NCBI RefSeq assembly: GCF_041262565.1 | Contig: NZ_JBGCCJ010000001.1 | Coordinates: 1,488,001-1,552,000, forward strand | DNA length: 64,000 bases | Source of the DNA: Leifsonia sp. EB41 | Lineage (GTDB): Bacteria > Actinomycetota > Actinomycetes > Actinomycetales > Microbacteriaceae | Direction of reading: 5' to 3' | Part shown: piece after piece, positions 1 to 9,584 of the stretch | Layout of the letters: each line of letters starts with the position of its first letter | How positions within the stretch are numbered: the first letter of the stretch is position 1 | Translations under genes and position numbers: made by a program | Notes under the pieces: generated by a model | Databases searched by the model: none | Seen by the model: the letters and a program-made list of their open reading frames with translations, nothing else | What the model was told of the DNA's origin: nothing

Positions 1-515
1 GCCGTCTCGTTCGCGGTGCGGCCGCTGGTGTAGAACGCGGCCTGATCGGGCGACGCGAGGCCGTTCAGGCGGTCGGCGATCAGGGCGAAGGCCTCGTCCC
101 AGCCGATCGGCTCGTAGTGGTCGGCGCCGGACGGCTTGTGCACGGGCTCCACGAGGCGGCCCTGCATCCCGAGCCAGTACTCCGACTTGTCGAGCAGGCT
201 GGTCAGCGAATTCTCGGCCCAGAAGCTGGTCGGCACCGTGATCGGGGTGGCCTCCCAGGTGACGGCCTTCGCGCCGTTCTCGCAGAACTCGAGGATGTTG
301 CGGTCACCCGGGTCGGGCCACGCGCAGCTCATGCAGTCGAAGCCGTTCTTCTGGTTGATGGCCGTCATCAGCTTCGCGGTGCGGGCGGGGCCCATGTCGC
401 GGATGGCGGGCTCCATCGAGTGCAGGATGGCCGGCACGCCGACGGCCCACTTCTTGTTGTGGCCGACCTCCAGGTCGGGGTACTCGTCGCCGGGGTTGAC
501 GTCCGTCTTCGGCAT
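1..515 (-). CDS. FdhF/YdeP-family molybdopterin oxidoreductase, N-terminal part
   Basis: The visible 171 residues are the N-terminus of a formate-dehydrogenase-H-like (FdhF/YdeP family) molybdopterin oxidoreductase, and the gene runs off the left edge of the window. The segment has the family's conserved stretch with FDCMSCAWPDP near residue 57 and an FYTSGRTANE stretch near residue 158. The family member would be a cytoplasmic bis-MGD enzyme of unknown substrate. The ATG at 515 overlaps the fdhD stop codon (TGATG), so translation is probably coupled. The adjacent fdhD and the divergent moeA support a molybdenum-cofactor role. The catalytic residue and C-terminal domain lie outside the window. 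Confidence 0.9.
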   Translation of the reverse strand, partial: MPKTDVNPGDEYPDLEVGHNKKWAVGVPAILHSMEPAIRDMGPARTAKLMTAINQKNGFDCMSCAWPDPGDRNILEFCENGAKAVTWEATPITVPTSFWAENSLTSLLDKSEYWLGMQGRLVEPVHKPSGADHYEPIGWDEAFALIADRLNGLASPDQAAFYTSGRTANET

Positions 516-1372
516 CAGGCCATCGCTTTCTCTGTCTTCTCCGTCACCAGAATCCGCTCGTCACCCGAGTAGACGACCATCGACGACCCCCGGAGGAACC
601 CGACGACGGTGACGCCGAGCTCCCGGCCCAGGTCGACCGCGAGCGACGACGGCGCCGACACCGCGGCGAGGATCGGGATTCCGGCCATCGACGCCTTCTG
701 GACCAGCTCGAAACTCGCCCTGCCCGACACCATCAGCACGGTCCCGCTCAGCGGGAGGCGGTCCTCCTTGAGCGCCCAGCCGACGACCTTGTCGACCGCG
801 TTGTGCCGGCCGACATCCTCGCGCAGCACGAGTAGGGCGCCGGTCGCGGCGTCGAACAGCGCAGCGGCGTGGAGGCCTCCGGTCTTCTCGAACATCGCCT
901 GCCCCTCGCGCAGCCGGTCGGGAAGCGTGGTGAGCAGCTCGTCGGTGATCGCGACCGGGTCGGCGTCGACCGGATACGCGGAGCGCGTGCGCACGGCGTC
1001 GATGCTCGCCTTGCCGCACAGGCCGCACGAGCTGGTCATGTAGAAGTTGCGGTCGAGGCTCGCGTCCGGTCGCGGAACTCCGGGCGCCAGCGTCACGTCG
1101 AGGACGTTGTAGGTGTTCTCGCCGTCGACCGCGCCTCCCGCGCAGTAGCGGATGGCGCTCAGCTGGTCGCCGTGGGAGACGACGCCCTCGGAGACGAGGA
1201 AGCCGGCCGCCAGGTCGAAGTCGCTCCCCGGCGTGCGCATGGTGATCGAGAGCGGCGTGCCGGCCACCCGGATCTCGAGCGGCTCCTCGACGGCCAGCAC
1301 ATCCTCCCGGCGGCTGCGCGATTCACCGACGACGATGCGCGTGATCTGTTTTCGCGATGTCGTGCGACTCAT
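515..1372 (-). CDS. fdhD: Formate dehydrogenase accessory sulfurtransferase FdhD
   Basis: A 285-residue FdhD protein, normal length for the family. FdhD passes sulfur from a cysteine desulfurase to the molybdenum cofactor of formate-dehydrogenase-type enzymes. The catalytic cysteine loop is visible as [10 protein letters not shown], with Cys116 and Cys119, and the C-terminal half holds the conserved [13 protein letters not shown] segment. It is the first gene of a two-gene minus-strand unit with the FdhF-like oxidoreductase (1-base overlap), its likely client. It is divergent from moeA across 98 bp. Confidence 0.95.
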   Translation of the reverse strand: MSRTTSRKQITRIVVGESRSRREDVLAVEEPLEIRVAGTPLSITMRTPGSDFDLAAGFLVSEGVVSHGDQLSAIRYCAGGAVDGENTYNVLDVTLAPGVPRPDASLDRNFYMTSSCGLCGKASIDAVRTRSAYPVDADPVAITDELLTTLPDRLREGQAMFEKTGGLHAAALFDAATGALLVLREDVGRHNAVDKVVGWALKEDRLPLSGTVLMVSGRASFELVQKASMAGIPILAAVSAPSSLAVDLGRELGVTVVGFLRGSSMVVYSGDERILVTEKTEKAMA

Positions 1373-1470
1373 GCTCCAGGCTTACCACGGCGTAGCGTGA
1401 GACCCTACCGGAATGCCCGCGGCGGTCATTCGAATACTGCGGGAAGAGGATCGGGAATGGGCATGACGCG

Positions 1471-2616
1471 GTGACCGGGCATCCTGGACGGCCGTCGTGG
1501 GACGAGGCGCGTGCCATCGCCGCGGTGGCGGGGTCGGCGCTGCCGCGTGAGCGGGTCGCGCTCGACGCTGCGATCGGCCGGCGTCTCGCCGTCGATCTCG
1601 TGACGCCGATCGACCTCCCGCACTTCGCGTCGGCGGCGATGGACGGCTGGCTGGTCGCGGGCGACGGGCCGTGGAGGCTGGTGGACTCCGACCCCGGCCG
1701 CGGACAGGCCGCCCCGATCGTCACTGGAGCGCTCGTGGCGGCCGACGCCTTCGCCGTGCTGCGCAGCGAGAGCGGGGAGGTCGCCGGCGGGATGCTGCGC
1801 TCGACCGTCGCGGGTGAGCCGCGGCCCGGCCACCACATCCGTCACCCCGGGACGGAGGCGCTGACCGGAGAACGGCTGATCGCCGCGGGCGCCCTGCTCA
1901 ACCCGGCGCACGTCGCCCTCGCTGCGGCGACCGGCGCCGACGACCTCCTCGTGGCGGCCGTCCCCTCGGTCGCTCTCGTGTTCACCGGCGACGAGGTCGT
2001 GACCTCCGGCGTGCCCGGGCCCGGGCGCGTCCGCGACAGCTTCGCCGTGCAGCTCCCGGCCCTGATCGGGATGCTGGGCGGCCGGGTGACCGGCACGGCC
2101 CGCGTGCCGGACCGGCTGGAGGACACTGTGGCGGCGCTGCGCGACGCGGACGCGGCGCTGATCGTGACGACGGGCGGCACCGGGACGTCGTCGGCCGACC
2201 ACCTCCGCGACGCCCTCCGTGCACTCGGCGCACGCCTCCTGGTCGACGGGGTGGCCATGCGGCCCGGCGGCCCGACGCGGATCGCGGAGCTGCCGGACGG
2301 GCGGCTCGTCGCGGCGCTTCCCGGCAACCCGCTCGCGGCGATGGTCTCGGCGATCACGCTCGTGGAGCCGCTGCTGGCCGGGCTGGCCGGGCGGCCTCCC
2401 GCGCCGACGCACCCCGCCGGCGACGCCGAGGTCGAGGGCCGAGCGGGGACGACCGTTCTCGTCCCGTACTCCGAGGTCGACGGCCGACCCGTCGTCGCGC
2501 GCTGGCGCGGCGCAGCCATGCTGCGCGGCCTGGCCGCCGCGACCGGCATCCTCATCGTCCCCCCGAACTCCCCCGCCCAGTCCCTCCCCCTCCCCTGGCA
2601 CACCAACGAGAGGTGA
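1471..2616 (+). CDS. moeA: Molybdopterin molybdenumtransferase MoeA
   Basis: A 381-residue MoeA-like protein that inserts molybdate into adenylylated molybdopterin in the cytoplasm. The N-terminal segment carries HFASAAMDGW near residues 51-60, a version of the family's S-AMDG motif. The central domain has TTGGTGTSSADH near residue 231, and ALPGNPLAAM lies near residue 286. The GTG at 1471 is the chosen start. It follows an upstream ATG-initiated stretch that ends in TGA at 1471, so no longer start is possible in that frame. It faces fdhD divergently, fitting a molybdoenzyme-maturation locus. The last codons lie inside a long inverted repeat at 2613-2658. Confidence 0.92.
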   Translation: MTGHPGRPSWDEARAIAAVAGSALPRERVALDAAIGRRLAVDLVTPIDLPHFASAAMDGWLVAGDGPWRLVDSDPGRGQAAPIVTGALVAADAFAVLRSESGEVAGGMLRSTVAGEPRPGHHIRHPGTEALTGERLIAAGALLNPAHVALAAATGADDLLVAAVPSVALVFTGDEVVTSGVPGPGRVRDSFAVQLPALIGMLGGRVTGTARVPDRLEDTVAALRDADAALIVTTGGTGTSSADHLRDALRALGARLLVDGVAMRPGGPTRIAELPDGRLVAALPGNPLAAMVSAITLVEPLLAGLAGRPPAPTHPAGDAEVEGRAGTTVLVPYSEVDGRPVVARWRGAAMLRGLAAATGILIVPPNSPAQSLPLPWHTNER

Positions 2617-2658
2617 CCAATCGTGGAAATCGCGGGTGCGATTTCCACGATTGCTCAC
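2613..2658. repeat. Long hairpin at the moeA stop codon
   Basis: An inverted repeat with a perfect 16-bp arm (CAATCGTGGAAATCGC), a 4-base loop GGGT, and a 4-bp outer extension after one mismatch. It includes the moeA TGA and ends about 45 bases before the next start codon. No T-run follows it. It probably works as a transcript end or processing structure. Confidence 0.75.
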
Positions 2659-2703
2659 GTCTCGGCGGAAAGGGATACGGTGGCAGCGGCCGGAAGGAGA
2701 GAG

Positions 2704-4932
2704 ATGGACGAGACCGCGGAGGGCGCAGAGCCCGAATCGACCGAGATCACCTACGACGAACAGCTCTACCCCGCCCGGCCGCGCCGGCTGCGCCCGCGCG
2801 CCAACCTGCGCGGCGGCGCGATCCGCCGCACGGTCTCCGACCCGCGCGCAGCGAACGGGCTGAACCCCGCCTACGTGCAGTGGCTGGTCCGCCAGTCGAT
2901 GCTGAAGGACGCCGACGTGCTCAGCCGTCAGCTCTCCGGCTCGCCGAGCATGTGGCGCAACCCCTACGCGCGGCCCGATGCGCGCCGTGCGGTGTCGACG
3001 TCCGACGTCTGGTTCACCGCGTACCCGATCTCGCTCATCACCCGCAGGGACCAGAGCTTCCTCGCGGCCCTCGCGGACCCCGAGCTGTGGAACGTGTTCG
3101 AGCGGATCGGCATCAACGGCGTGCACACCGGCCCGGTGAAGCGCGCCGGCGGTCTCCGCGGCTGGCAGGAGACCCCGAGCGTCGACGGGCACTTCGACCG
3201 GATCGGCACCCAGATCGACCCCATCTTCGGCGACGAGGAGACCTTCCAGCGGATGACCGACGTCGCCGAGGAGCACGGCGGCGTCGTCATCGACGACATC
3301 GTGCCCGGCCACACCGGCAAGGGCGCCGACTTCCGCCTCGCCGAGATGGCGTACAAGGACTACCCGGGCATCTACCACATGGTCGAGATCCCGCCGGAGG
3401 AGTGGCACCTGCTGCCGGAGGTGCCCGAGCACCGCGACTCGGTGAACCTCGACCCGGCGACGGAGGCCTCCCTCGCCGAGCGCGGCTACATCATCGGCGA
3501 GCTGCAGCGCGTCATCTTCTACGCCCCCGGCGTCAAGGAGACGAACTGGAGCGTCACCGCGCCGGTCGTCGGCGTCGACGGCGTGACCCGCCGCTGGGTC
3601 TACCTGCACTACTTCAAGGAGGGCCAGCCCTCGGTCAACTGGCTCGACCCGACCTTCTCGGGGATGCGCCTGGTCATCGGCGACGCCCTCCACTCGCTCG
3701 GCGACCTCGGCACCAGCGCGCTGCGGCTGGACGCGAACGGCTTCCTCGGCGTCGAGAAGAGCGCGGAGGGCCTGCCGGCCTGGTCCGAGGGCCACCCGCT
3801 CTCGGCCGCGGCCAACCACGTCATCGCGGGAATGGTCCGCAAGGTCGGTGGCTTCACCTTCCAGGAGCTCAACCTGACGGTGGAGGACATCCGGGACACC
3901 GGCGCGGTCGGCGCGGACCTCTCGTACGACTTCATCAACCGGCCCGCCTACCACCACGCGCTCGCGACCGGCGACACCGAGTTCCTGCGGCTCACGCTGC
4001 GGACGTCGCTGGAGCTGGGCGTGGAGCCGGCGAGCCTGGTGCACGGCCTCCAGAACCACGACGAGCTCACCTACGAGCTCGTGCACTGGGCGACGCTGCA
4101 CAAGAACGACCTGTACCCGTTCCGCTACCAGGAGCTGCCGGGCGGCGAGCTGGCCGAGCTGATCCGGTCGGAGCTGCTGGAGGCCCTGACCGCCCCGGCC
4201 GCCGACTACAACCTGGTGTTCACGACGAACGGGATCGCCTGCACCACGGCCTCCCTCATCGCCGCGACGCAGGGCCACGCGACGCTCGACTCCATCACGG
4301 AGGCCGACGTACCGGCGATCCGCGACGCGCACCTGCTGCTCGCGGCGTTCAACGCCTGGCAGCCCGGTGTCTTCGCGCTGTCCGGCTGGGACCTGCTCGG
4401 CTCGCTCACCGTCCCGCGGGAGCAGGTCGCCGACCTGATCGCCGACGGCGACACCCGCTGGATCGAGCGCGGCGCCCACGACCTGCTCGGGATCGCGCCG
4501 GAGGAGGAGCGCTCGGCCTCGGGCATGCCGCGATCCCGGTCGCTGTACGGCACCCTCCCCGACCAGCTCGCCCGGCCGGACTCGTTCGCGAGCGGGCTCG
4601 GCGACCTCCTGCGCATCCGCTCCCGCTACGGCATCGCGACGGCCCGCCAGGTCGACGTGCCCGATGTGGCGCACCCCGGGATGCTGGTGCTCGTGCACGA
4701 GCTGGAGTCGCTGGACGAGCACGGCCTCCCGGTCATGCAGCTCACGGTGCTCAACATGAGCGCGGAGGCCGTGGACGGCACGGTGCGGTCGGACGCGCTG
4801 CCGCTCGGGGCGACCGTGATCGACGCGGGCGACGACAGCGAGGTGACGACGGTCGACAACCTGAGCAGCTTCCCGCTGAGCATCGGGCCGTACGGCGTCC
4901 GCTTCCTGATCCTGCGGCGGCCGGAGGCCTGA
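2704..4932 (+). CDS. GH13 glycoside hydrolase, trehalose-synthase-like
   Basis: A 742-residue cytoplasmic protein of the GH13 alpha-amylase superfamily. All four conserved blocks are visible: [10 protein letters not shown] (block I), ALRLDANGF with nucleophile Asp343 (II), FTFQELN with acid/base Glu388 (III) and GLQNHDELT with Asp453 (IV). Its overall shape resembles maltose alpha-glucosyltransferase (TreS), which interconverts maltose and trehalose, but residues around block I differ from typical TreS, so the substrate is uncertain. The ATG at 2704 is chosen because GGAAGGAGAG precedes it by about 4 bases; an in-frame ATG at 2623 lies inside the upstream hairpin. It is a single gene with no carbohydrate partner beside it. 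Confidence 0.85.
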   Translation: MDETAEGAEPESTEITYDEQLYPARPRRLRPRANLRGGAIRRTVSDPRAANGLNPAYVQWLVRQSMLKDADVLSRQLSGSPSMWRNPYARPDARRAVSTSDVWFTAYPISLITRRDQSFLAALADPELWNVFERIGINGVHTGPVKRAGGLRGWQETPSVDGHFDRIGTQIDPIFGDEETFQRMTDVAEEHGGVVIDDIVPGHTGKGADFRLAEMAYKDYPGIYHMVEIPPEEWHLLPEVPEHRDSVNLDPATEASLAERGYIIGELQRVIFYAPGVKETNWSVTAPVVGVDGVTRRWVYLHYFKEGQPSVNWLDPTFSGMRLVIGDALHSLGDLGTSALRLDANGFLGVEKSAEGLPAWSEGHPLSAAANHVIAGMVRKVGGFTFQELNLTVEDIRDTGAVGADLSYDFINRPAYHHALATGDTEFLRLTLRTSLELGVEPASLVHGLQNHDELTYELVHWATLHKNDLYPFRYQELPGGELAELIRSELLEALTAPAADYNLVFTTNGIACTTASLIAATQGHATLDSITEADVPAIRDAHLLLAAFNAWQPGVFALSGWDLLGSLTVPREQVADLIADGDTRWIERGAHDLLGIAPEEERSASGMPRSRSLYGTLPDQLARPDSFASGLGDLLRIRSRYGIATARQVDVPDVAHPGMLVLVHELESLDEHGLPVMQLTVLNMSAEAVDGTVRSDALPLGATVIDAGDDSEVTTVDNLSSFPLSIGPYGVRFLILRRPEA

Positions 4933-4972
4933 TCCCGGGCTGACGGCCTTGCCGTCGGCGGGGTGTGCTTTA

Positions 4973-4992
4973 ATCTGCGTATGCACGCAGAT
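4973..4992. promoter_or_regulatory. Operator overlapping the start codon of the ArsR-type repressor
   Basis: The sequence ATCTGCGT-ATGC-ACGCAGAT has perfect 8-bp arms and spans the ATG at 4981. A TTTAAT element ends 6 bases before that ATG, so the transcript is probably leaderless. A repressor bound here would block both the promoter and the start. Autoregulation by the encoded ArsR protein is inferred. Confidence 0.7.
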
Positions 4993-5343
4993 AAGCCGAT
5001 ATGCGGACGTCTCCCCGACAGCCAGTTCGTCGAGCTCGCGGTCGAAGTGTTCGGGATGCTCGCCGACGCCACCCGGGTGCGCATCATCCTGGCCCTCCGC
5101 GACGCCGGCGAGCTGTCGGTGAACCACCTCGCCGACATCCTCGACAAGCAGCCCGCCGCCGTCTCGCAGCACCTGGCGAAGCTGCGGCTGGCCCGGATCG
5201 TGGCGACGCGCCAGGACGGCCAGCGGGTCTTCTACCGGATGGAGAACGAGCACGCGAGCCGGCTGGTCACGGACGCGATCTTCCAGGCGGAGCACTCGCT
5301 GGGCGGGACACCGCGGCATCATCACGTGGAGGCGTCGGCATGA
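4981..5343 (+). CDS. ArsR/SmtB-family metal-responsive repressor
   Basis: A 120-residue winged-helix regulator of the ArsR/SmtB family. The recognition helix segment QPAAVSQHLAKLRLARIV is at about residues 57-74, and a histidine-rich C-terminus (PRHHHVE) is consistent with an alpha-5-type zinc/nickel/cobalt site. It should release its operator when metal is bound and so switch on the efflux genes behind it. The ATG at 4981 is preferred to a GTG at 4963 because the promoter elements fit a leaderless start at 4981. The stop overlaps the next start (ATGA), so regulator and first transporter form one operon. The metal cannot be assigned from sequence alone. Confidence 0.9.
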   Translation: MHADKPICGRLPDSQFVELAVEVFGMLADATRVRIILALRDAGELSVNHLADILDKQPAAVSQHLAKLRLARIVATRQDGQRVFYRMENEHASRLVTDAIFQAEHSLGGTPRHHHVEASA

Positions 5344-6356
5344 GCAGCGGGACCCACACCCACCACGAGCACGACCACGACCACGACCAAGACCACGACC
5401 ACGACCACCATCACCCGACCGGCTTCAAGGGTTTCCTCTACGGTCTCTTCGTCCCGCACTCCCACGACGCCGCCGACTCGATCGACGACGCCCTGGAGGC
5501 CAGCACCGAGGGCGTCCGCGCGCTGAAGATCAGCCTGTTCGTCCTGCTCGGCACCACGCTTCTGCAGGCGATCGTCGTGGGGTTCAGCGGGTCCGTCGCG
5601 CTGCTCGCGGACACCGTCCACAACTTCTCGGACGCGCTGACGGCCGTGCCGCTCTGGGTCGCGTTCGTGCTCGGCCGCCGGCTCGCGACCCGGCGCTACA
5701 CCTACGGCTACGGCCGCGCCGAGGACCTCGCCGGGCTGTTCATCATCGCGGTCGTCGCCCTGTCCGCGATCGTCGCCGCCTGGCAGTCGATCGACCGGTT
5801 CTTCCACCCGCACCCGCTGGAGAACCTCGGCTGGGTGGTCGTCGCCGGCCTGATCGGCTTCGCCGGCAACGAGGCGGTCGCGATCTACCGCATCCGGGTC
5901 GGGCAGCGGATCGGCTCCGCCGCCCTCGTCGCGGACGGCGTCCACGCCCGCATCGACGGCTTCACCTCGCTCGCCGTGGTGATCGGCGCGATCGGCGTCA
6001 TGCTCGGCTTCCCGCTCGCCGACCCGATCGTCGGCCTCCTCATCTCGGCCGCGATCATCGTGCTGCTGTGGGGTACCGTCCGCAGCATCGGCCGCCGCCT
6101 CCTCGACAGCATCGAGCCCGAGCTCGTCGGCCGGCTGGAGCACGCGCTCGAGGACACCCCCGGCGTGACCGCGGTGCCGCGCGTGCAGCTCCGCTGGGTC
6201 GGCCACCGGTTGCACGGCAGCGCACGGGTGACCGTCGACGCCGCGACCCTGGCCGACGCCCAGCGCATCACCGAGGCCGCGAGGGCGCACGCCACCGCGC
6301 ACCTCCGCAATCTGGACGAGCTGAGCCTCGAGCTCGTGCCCGGGCCGACGCAATGA
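5340..6356 (+). CDS. Cation diffusion facilitator efflux protein
   Basis: A 338-residue CDF-family metal/proton antiporter of the inner membrane. The N-terminus is a striking His/Asp-rich stretch (residues about 6-24) that could gather zinc or a similar metal. Six predicted membrane segments follow; the metal-site signatures are LLADTVHNFSDA in TM2 (the HxxxD motif) and VADGVHARIDG in TM5. A C-terminal cytoplasmic domain follows. It overlaps the upstream ArsR gene and the downstream transporter gene by 4 bases each, so the three are translated as one operon. Zinc, cobalt or nickel is most likely, given the ArsR partner. Confidence 0.93.
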   Translation: MSSGTHTHHEHDHDHDQDHDHDHHHPTGFKGFLYGLFVPHSHDAADSIDDALEASTEGVRALKISLFVLLGTTLLQAIVVGFSGSVALLADTVHNFSDALTAVPLWVAFVLGRRLATRRYTYGYGRAEDLAGLFIIAVVALSAIVAAWQSIDRFFHPHPLENLGWVVVAGLIGFAGNEAVAIYRIRVGQRIGSAALVADGVHARIDGFTSLAVVIGAIGVMLGFPLADPIVGLLISAAIIVLLWGTVRSIGRRLLDSIEPELVGRLEHALEDTPGVTAVPRVQLRWVGHRLHGSARVTVDAATLADAQRITEAARAHATAHLRNLDELSLELVPGPTQ

Positions 6357-6970
6357 CGGGCTCGCAGCTCGACCAGGCGACCCGCCACCGCCTGGTCCGC
6401 TTCGGCATCGGGCTGGAGGCGGTCACGCTCGGCTGGAACGTCGTCGGCGTCGTCGTGCTCGCCGTCCTCGCATACGCGAGCGCGTCGGTCGCCCTGCTCG
6501 GCTTCGGCCTGGACAGCCTGATCGAGATCTTCGCCAGCGTCGTCGTCATCTGGGAGCTGACCGGCGCCGGCGAGCGCCGTCAGCGACTCGCCCTGCGACT
6601 GATCGGCGTCGCGTTCGTCCTGCTGGCCGCCTACCTCCTCGTCCAGGCCGTCGTCGCGCTGATCGCCGGCCACCGCGCCGCGCCGACCCCCGGCGGCGCG
6701 GGCTGGACGGCCGTGACTGCGCTCGTGATGTTCGCCCTCGCTTTCGGCAAGGCCCGCACCGGCCGCCGGCTCGGCAACCCCGTCCTGATCACGGAGGGCC
6801 GGGTCACCCTGGTGGACGGCATCCTCGCGACCGCCGTCCTCGTTGGCATCGTGCTCAACGGCCTCTTCGGCTGGTGGTGGGCGGACCCGGTGGCGGGGCT
6901 CGTGATCGTGGCGTATGCGGTGCGGGAGGCGGTGGAGATCTTCAGGTCGCCCGTGGAGAGCGGGTCGTGA
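6353..6970 (+). CDS. Small CDF-like cation transporter
   Basis: A 205-residue membrane protein with six predicted transmembrane segments, related to the membrane domain of cation diffusion facilitators but without the cytoplasmic C-terminal domain. Two regions resemble CDF metal sites: LGFGLDSLIE near residue 46 and EGRVTLVDG near residue 148, both with Asp but lacking the usual His. It is the third gene of the ArsR operon (ATGA overlap). Its 3' end overlaps the 3' end of the convergent P-type ATPase gene by 29 bases. A metal-export role is inferred from context. Confidence 0.8.
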   Translation: MTGSQLDQATRHRLVRFGIGLEAVTLGWNVVGVVVLAVLAYASASVALLGFGLDSLIEIFASVVVIWELTGAGERRQRLALRLIGVAFVLLAAYLLVQAVVALIAGHRAAPTPGGAGWTAVTALVMFALAFGKARTGRRLGNPVLITEGRVTLVDGILATAVLVGIVLNGLFGWWWADPVAGLVIVAYAVREAVEIFRSPVESGS

Positions 6971-9584
6971 ACCGCGCCGCCCGGCGGGCAACCCGGTGCG
7001 GGTACGCGCGACGGCGCACCGCCGGCGCTCGCGGGGCGCTCAGCCGGGCGTAGTACCAGACCTTCGCGAGCTCCACGAGCACGAGGTACACGAGCACCAG
7101 GCCGACCAGCGCGAGGAAGAACAGCGCGGGCAGCGGCGTGAAGCCCAGCAGCCCGGCCAGCGGCGAGTACGGCAGCCAGGCTCCGACGGCCACCACCGCG
7201 AGGACCGAGACGGCGAGCGGGAGGGAGGCACGGCTGCGCAGGAACGGCACCCGGCGCGTCCTGATCACGAACACGATCAGCGTCTGCGTCGCGATCGACT
7301 CGATGAACCAGCCTGAACGGAACTCCGGCGGCGCGGCGTTGAATGCGAAGAGCATCAGCCCGAACGTGGCGAAGTCGAACACCGAGCTGATCGGGCCGAA
7401 GAGCAGCATGAAGCGGCGGATCGCTCCGATGTCCCAGTGCGACGGGACCGTGAGCTGCTCCGCATCCACGTTGTCGCTCGGGATGGCGAGCTGGCTGGAG
7501 TCGTAGAGCAGGTTGTTGAGCAGGATCTGGCCGGGGAGCATCGGCAGGAACGGCAGGATGACCGACGCGATCGAGGCGCTGAACATGTTGCCGAAGTTGC
7601 TGGAGGTCCCCATCAGCACGTACTTGATGGTGTTCGCGAAGATGCGACGCCCCTCGGTCACACCGTCGGCGAGGACGTCGAGGTCCTTGTCGAGCAGCAG
7701 CACGTCGGCGGCGTCCTTCGCCACGTCCACGGCGGAGTCGACCGAGATGCCGATGTCGGCGCTGTGCAGGGCCAGGGCGTCGTTGACGCCGTCGCCGAGG
7801 AAGCCGACCGCGCGGCCCTTCTGGCGCAAGACGCGGATGATGCGCGCCTTCTGCTCGGGCGAAACGCGGGCGAAGATCGTGGCGGCGCGGGCGGACTCCG
7901 CGAGCTGCGCGTCGTCGAGCGCGTCGACCGCCTCGCCGGTCAGGGTGCCGGCGCCGGGCATCCCGAGCTCGGCGCAGACGCGCTCGGCCACGACGGCACT
8001 GTCTCCGGTGGCGATCTTCACCCCGACGCCGAGGTCGGCGAGCCGCTGCAGGGACGCGCGCGCGTCCGGCTTCACGCCGTCCACGAACGCCAGGAAGCCG
8101 CGCAGGGTCAGGCCGGTCTCGTCGCCGGGGGTCAGCGCGACCAGGTCGCCTGCTGCCCTCGTGGCGATGGCGATGACGCGCGAGCCCGCAGCGTAGAGCT
8201 GCGACAGCGTCCCGGCCGCCGACGGGTCCACGTCCGCGCAGAGCGCGAGGACGGACTCCGGGGCGCCCTTCACGACGACGATGGGAGCGGAGCCGGTCGC
8301 GGCGACCAGAGCGCCGGCCATGCGGCGCTCGTGGTCGAACGGCACGGCGTCCAGCCTCCGGTACGCCGCGACCGGGGCGGAGGCCGCCTCTGCGCTCTCC
8401 CACAGGGCGGCGTCGAGCGCGTTCAGGCCGACCGTCTGCGGCGCGGCGGGATCGGTGTCGGTGGCGAGCAGGCCGAGCAGCAGCACCTCGTCGGCCTCCA
8501 CGTGGTCCAACGGCACCGGGCGGTCGAACACGATCCGGCCGGTAGTGAGCGTCCCGGTCTTGTCCGTGACCAGGAGATCGAGGTCACCCAGGTCCTCGAT
8601 GCAGACCATCCGCTTCACGAGCACCCGGCGCCGCGCGAGGGCGCGGGAGCCGGCAGCGAGGCTGGTGCTGACCACGGCAGGAAGCAGCTGCGGGGTGATG
8701 CCCACCGCGATGGCGAGCGAGAACAGCAGCGACTCGATGAGCGGTCGGCCGAGCAGCAGCGCCGCGACGAAGATCAGGGTCGTCAGGATGATCGCGACCA
8801 GCAGCAGGAAGGTCGAGAACTGGCCGAGGCCGCGCTGGAACTCGGTCTGCGGTTGCTGCGTGCCGAGGCCGACGGCGATCCGGCCGAACTCCGTCGTCCC
8901 GCCGGTCGCGACCACGACGCCGACCCCGCCTCCGGCGTGCACGACGGTGCCCATCAGAGCGCTGCAGGCGAGGTCGCCGACCCCGGCGCCCTCCGCCACC
9001 GGGTCGAGGGACTTGGCCGCCGCGTGCGCTTCGCCTGTCACGATGCTCTCGTCGCACTCCAGCCCGTTGACCTCGAAGAGCCGCAGGTCGGCGGGGACGA
9101 CGGAGCCCACCGAGAGCACTACGACGTCACCGGGGACGAGCTCCGTGACGTCCACGCTGCGGCGAGTGCCGCCGCGCAGCACGATCGAGGTGTGCCGGAG
9201 CCGGTCGTGGAGGGCGTCCGCCGCCTGCTCGGCCCGGAACTCGTTCACGAACCCCAGGCCGACGCTGACCACGAGGATGACCGCGATGATGACGGCCTCC
9301 GTCCCCTGGCCGACGAACGCGGAGACGATGGCGGTCGCGAACAGCAGGATGAGGATCGGGCTGCGCACCTGGCGGCCGAGGACACGCCAGGGGCGGGCCC
9401 GGTGACCGCGGACGGCGTTCGGGCCGATCGTGGCGAGCCGGGCGGCGGCCTCCGCGTCGCTGAGGCCGTCTGCCGTGGTCCGCTGGCCCGCGAGCACTGC
9501 CGCCGCGTCCTGGCAGGCCGCGACCTGGACCGGACTCGGCGCAGCGGGAGCGACGACCTCCGTCGTGCCCGGCGCGCCGCTCAC
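6942..9584 (-). CDS. P-type ATPase, magnesium/calcium-transport type (MgtA/CtpF-like)
   Basis: An 880-residue P-type ATPase with the full set of domains: N-terminal cation-ATPase domain, actuator domain with the TGEA loop, phosphorylation site DKTGTLTTG (Asp341), hinge GDGVNDALAL and a C-terminal membrane domain. The sequence is closest in type to magnesium-translocating (MgtA-like) pumps; mycobacterial DosR regulons also contain such a P-ATPase (CtpF). The GTG at 9584 overlaps the stop of the upstream universal stress protein gene (GTGA), so both share the promoter that carries the DosR-like box pair at 10549. The transported ion is not certain. Confidence 0.9.
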   Translation of the reverse strand: MSGAPGTTEVVAPAAPSPVQVAACQDAAAVLAGQRTTADGLSDAEAAARLATIGPNAVRGHRARPWRVLGRQVRSPILILLFATAIVSAFVGQGTEAVIIAVILVVSVGLGFVNEFRAEQAADALHDRLRHTSIVLRGGTRRSVDVTELVPGDVVVLSVGSVVPADLRLFEVNGLECDESIVTGEAHAAAKSLDPVAEGAGVGDLACSALMGTVVHAGGGVGVVVATGGTTEFGRIAVGLGTQQPQTEFQRGLGQFSTFLLLVAIILTTLIFVAALLLGRPLIESLLFSLAIAVGITPQLLPAVVSTSLAAGSRALARRRVLVKRMVCIEDLGDLDLLVTDKTGTLTTGRIVFDRPVPLDHVEADEVLLLGLLATDTDPAAPQTVGLNALDAALWESAEAASAPVAAYRRLDAVPFDHERRMAGALVAATGSAPIVVVKGAPESVLALCADVDPSAAGTLSQLYAAGSRVIAIATRAAGDLVALTPGDETGLTLRGFLAFVDGVKPDARASLQRLADLGVGVKIATGDSAVVAERVCAELGMPGAGTLTGEAVDALDDAQLAESARAATIFARVSPEQKARIIRVLRQKGRAVGFLGDGVNDALALHSADIGISVDSAVDVAKDAADVLLLDKDLDVLADGVTEGRRIFANTIKYVLMGTSSNFGNMFSASIASVILPFLPMLPGQILLNNLLYDSSQLAIPSDNVDAEQLTVPSHWDIGAIRRFMLLFGPISSVFDFATFGLMLFAFNAAPPEFRSGWFIESIATQTLIVFVIRTRRVPFLRSRASLPLAVSVLAVVAVGAWLPYSPLAGLLGFTPLPALFFLALVGLVLVYLVLVELAKVWYYARLSAPRAPAVRRRAYPHRVARRAARFTTRSPRAT

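Noticed and set aside
1426-5325. A 1299-codon minus-strand open frame
   Set aside because: It is antisense to moeA, the GH13-like gene and the ArsR gene, which have clear family motifs. Its composition (Arg/Gly/Ala/Val-rich, His- and Asp-rich runs) is that of a high-GC shadow frame.
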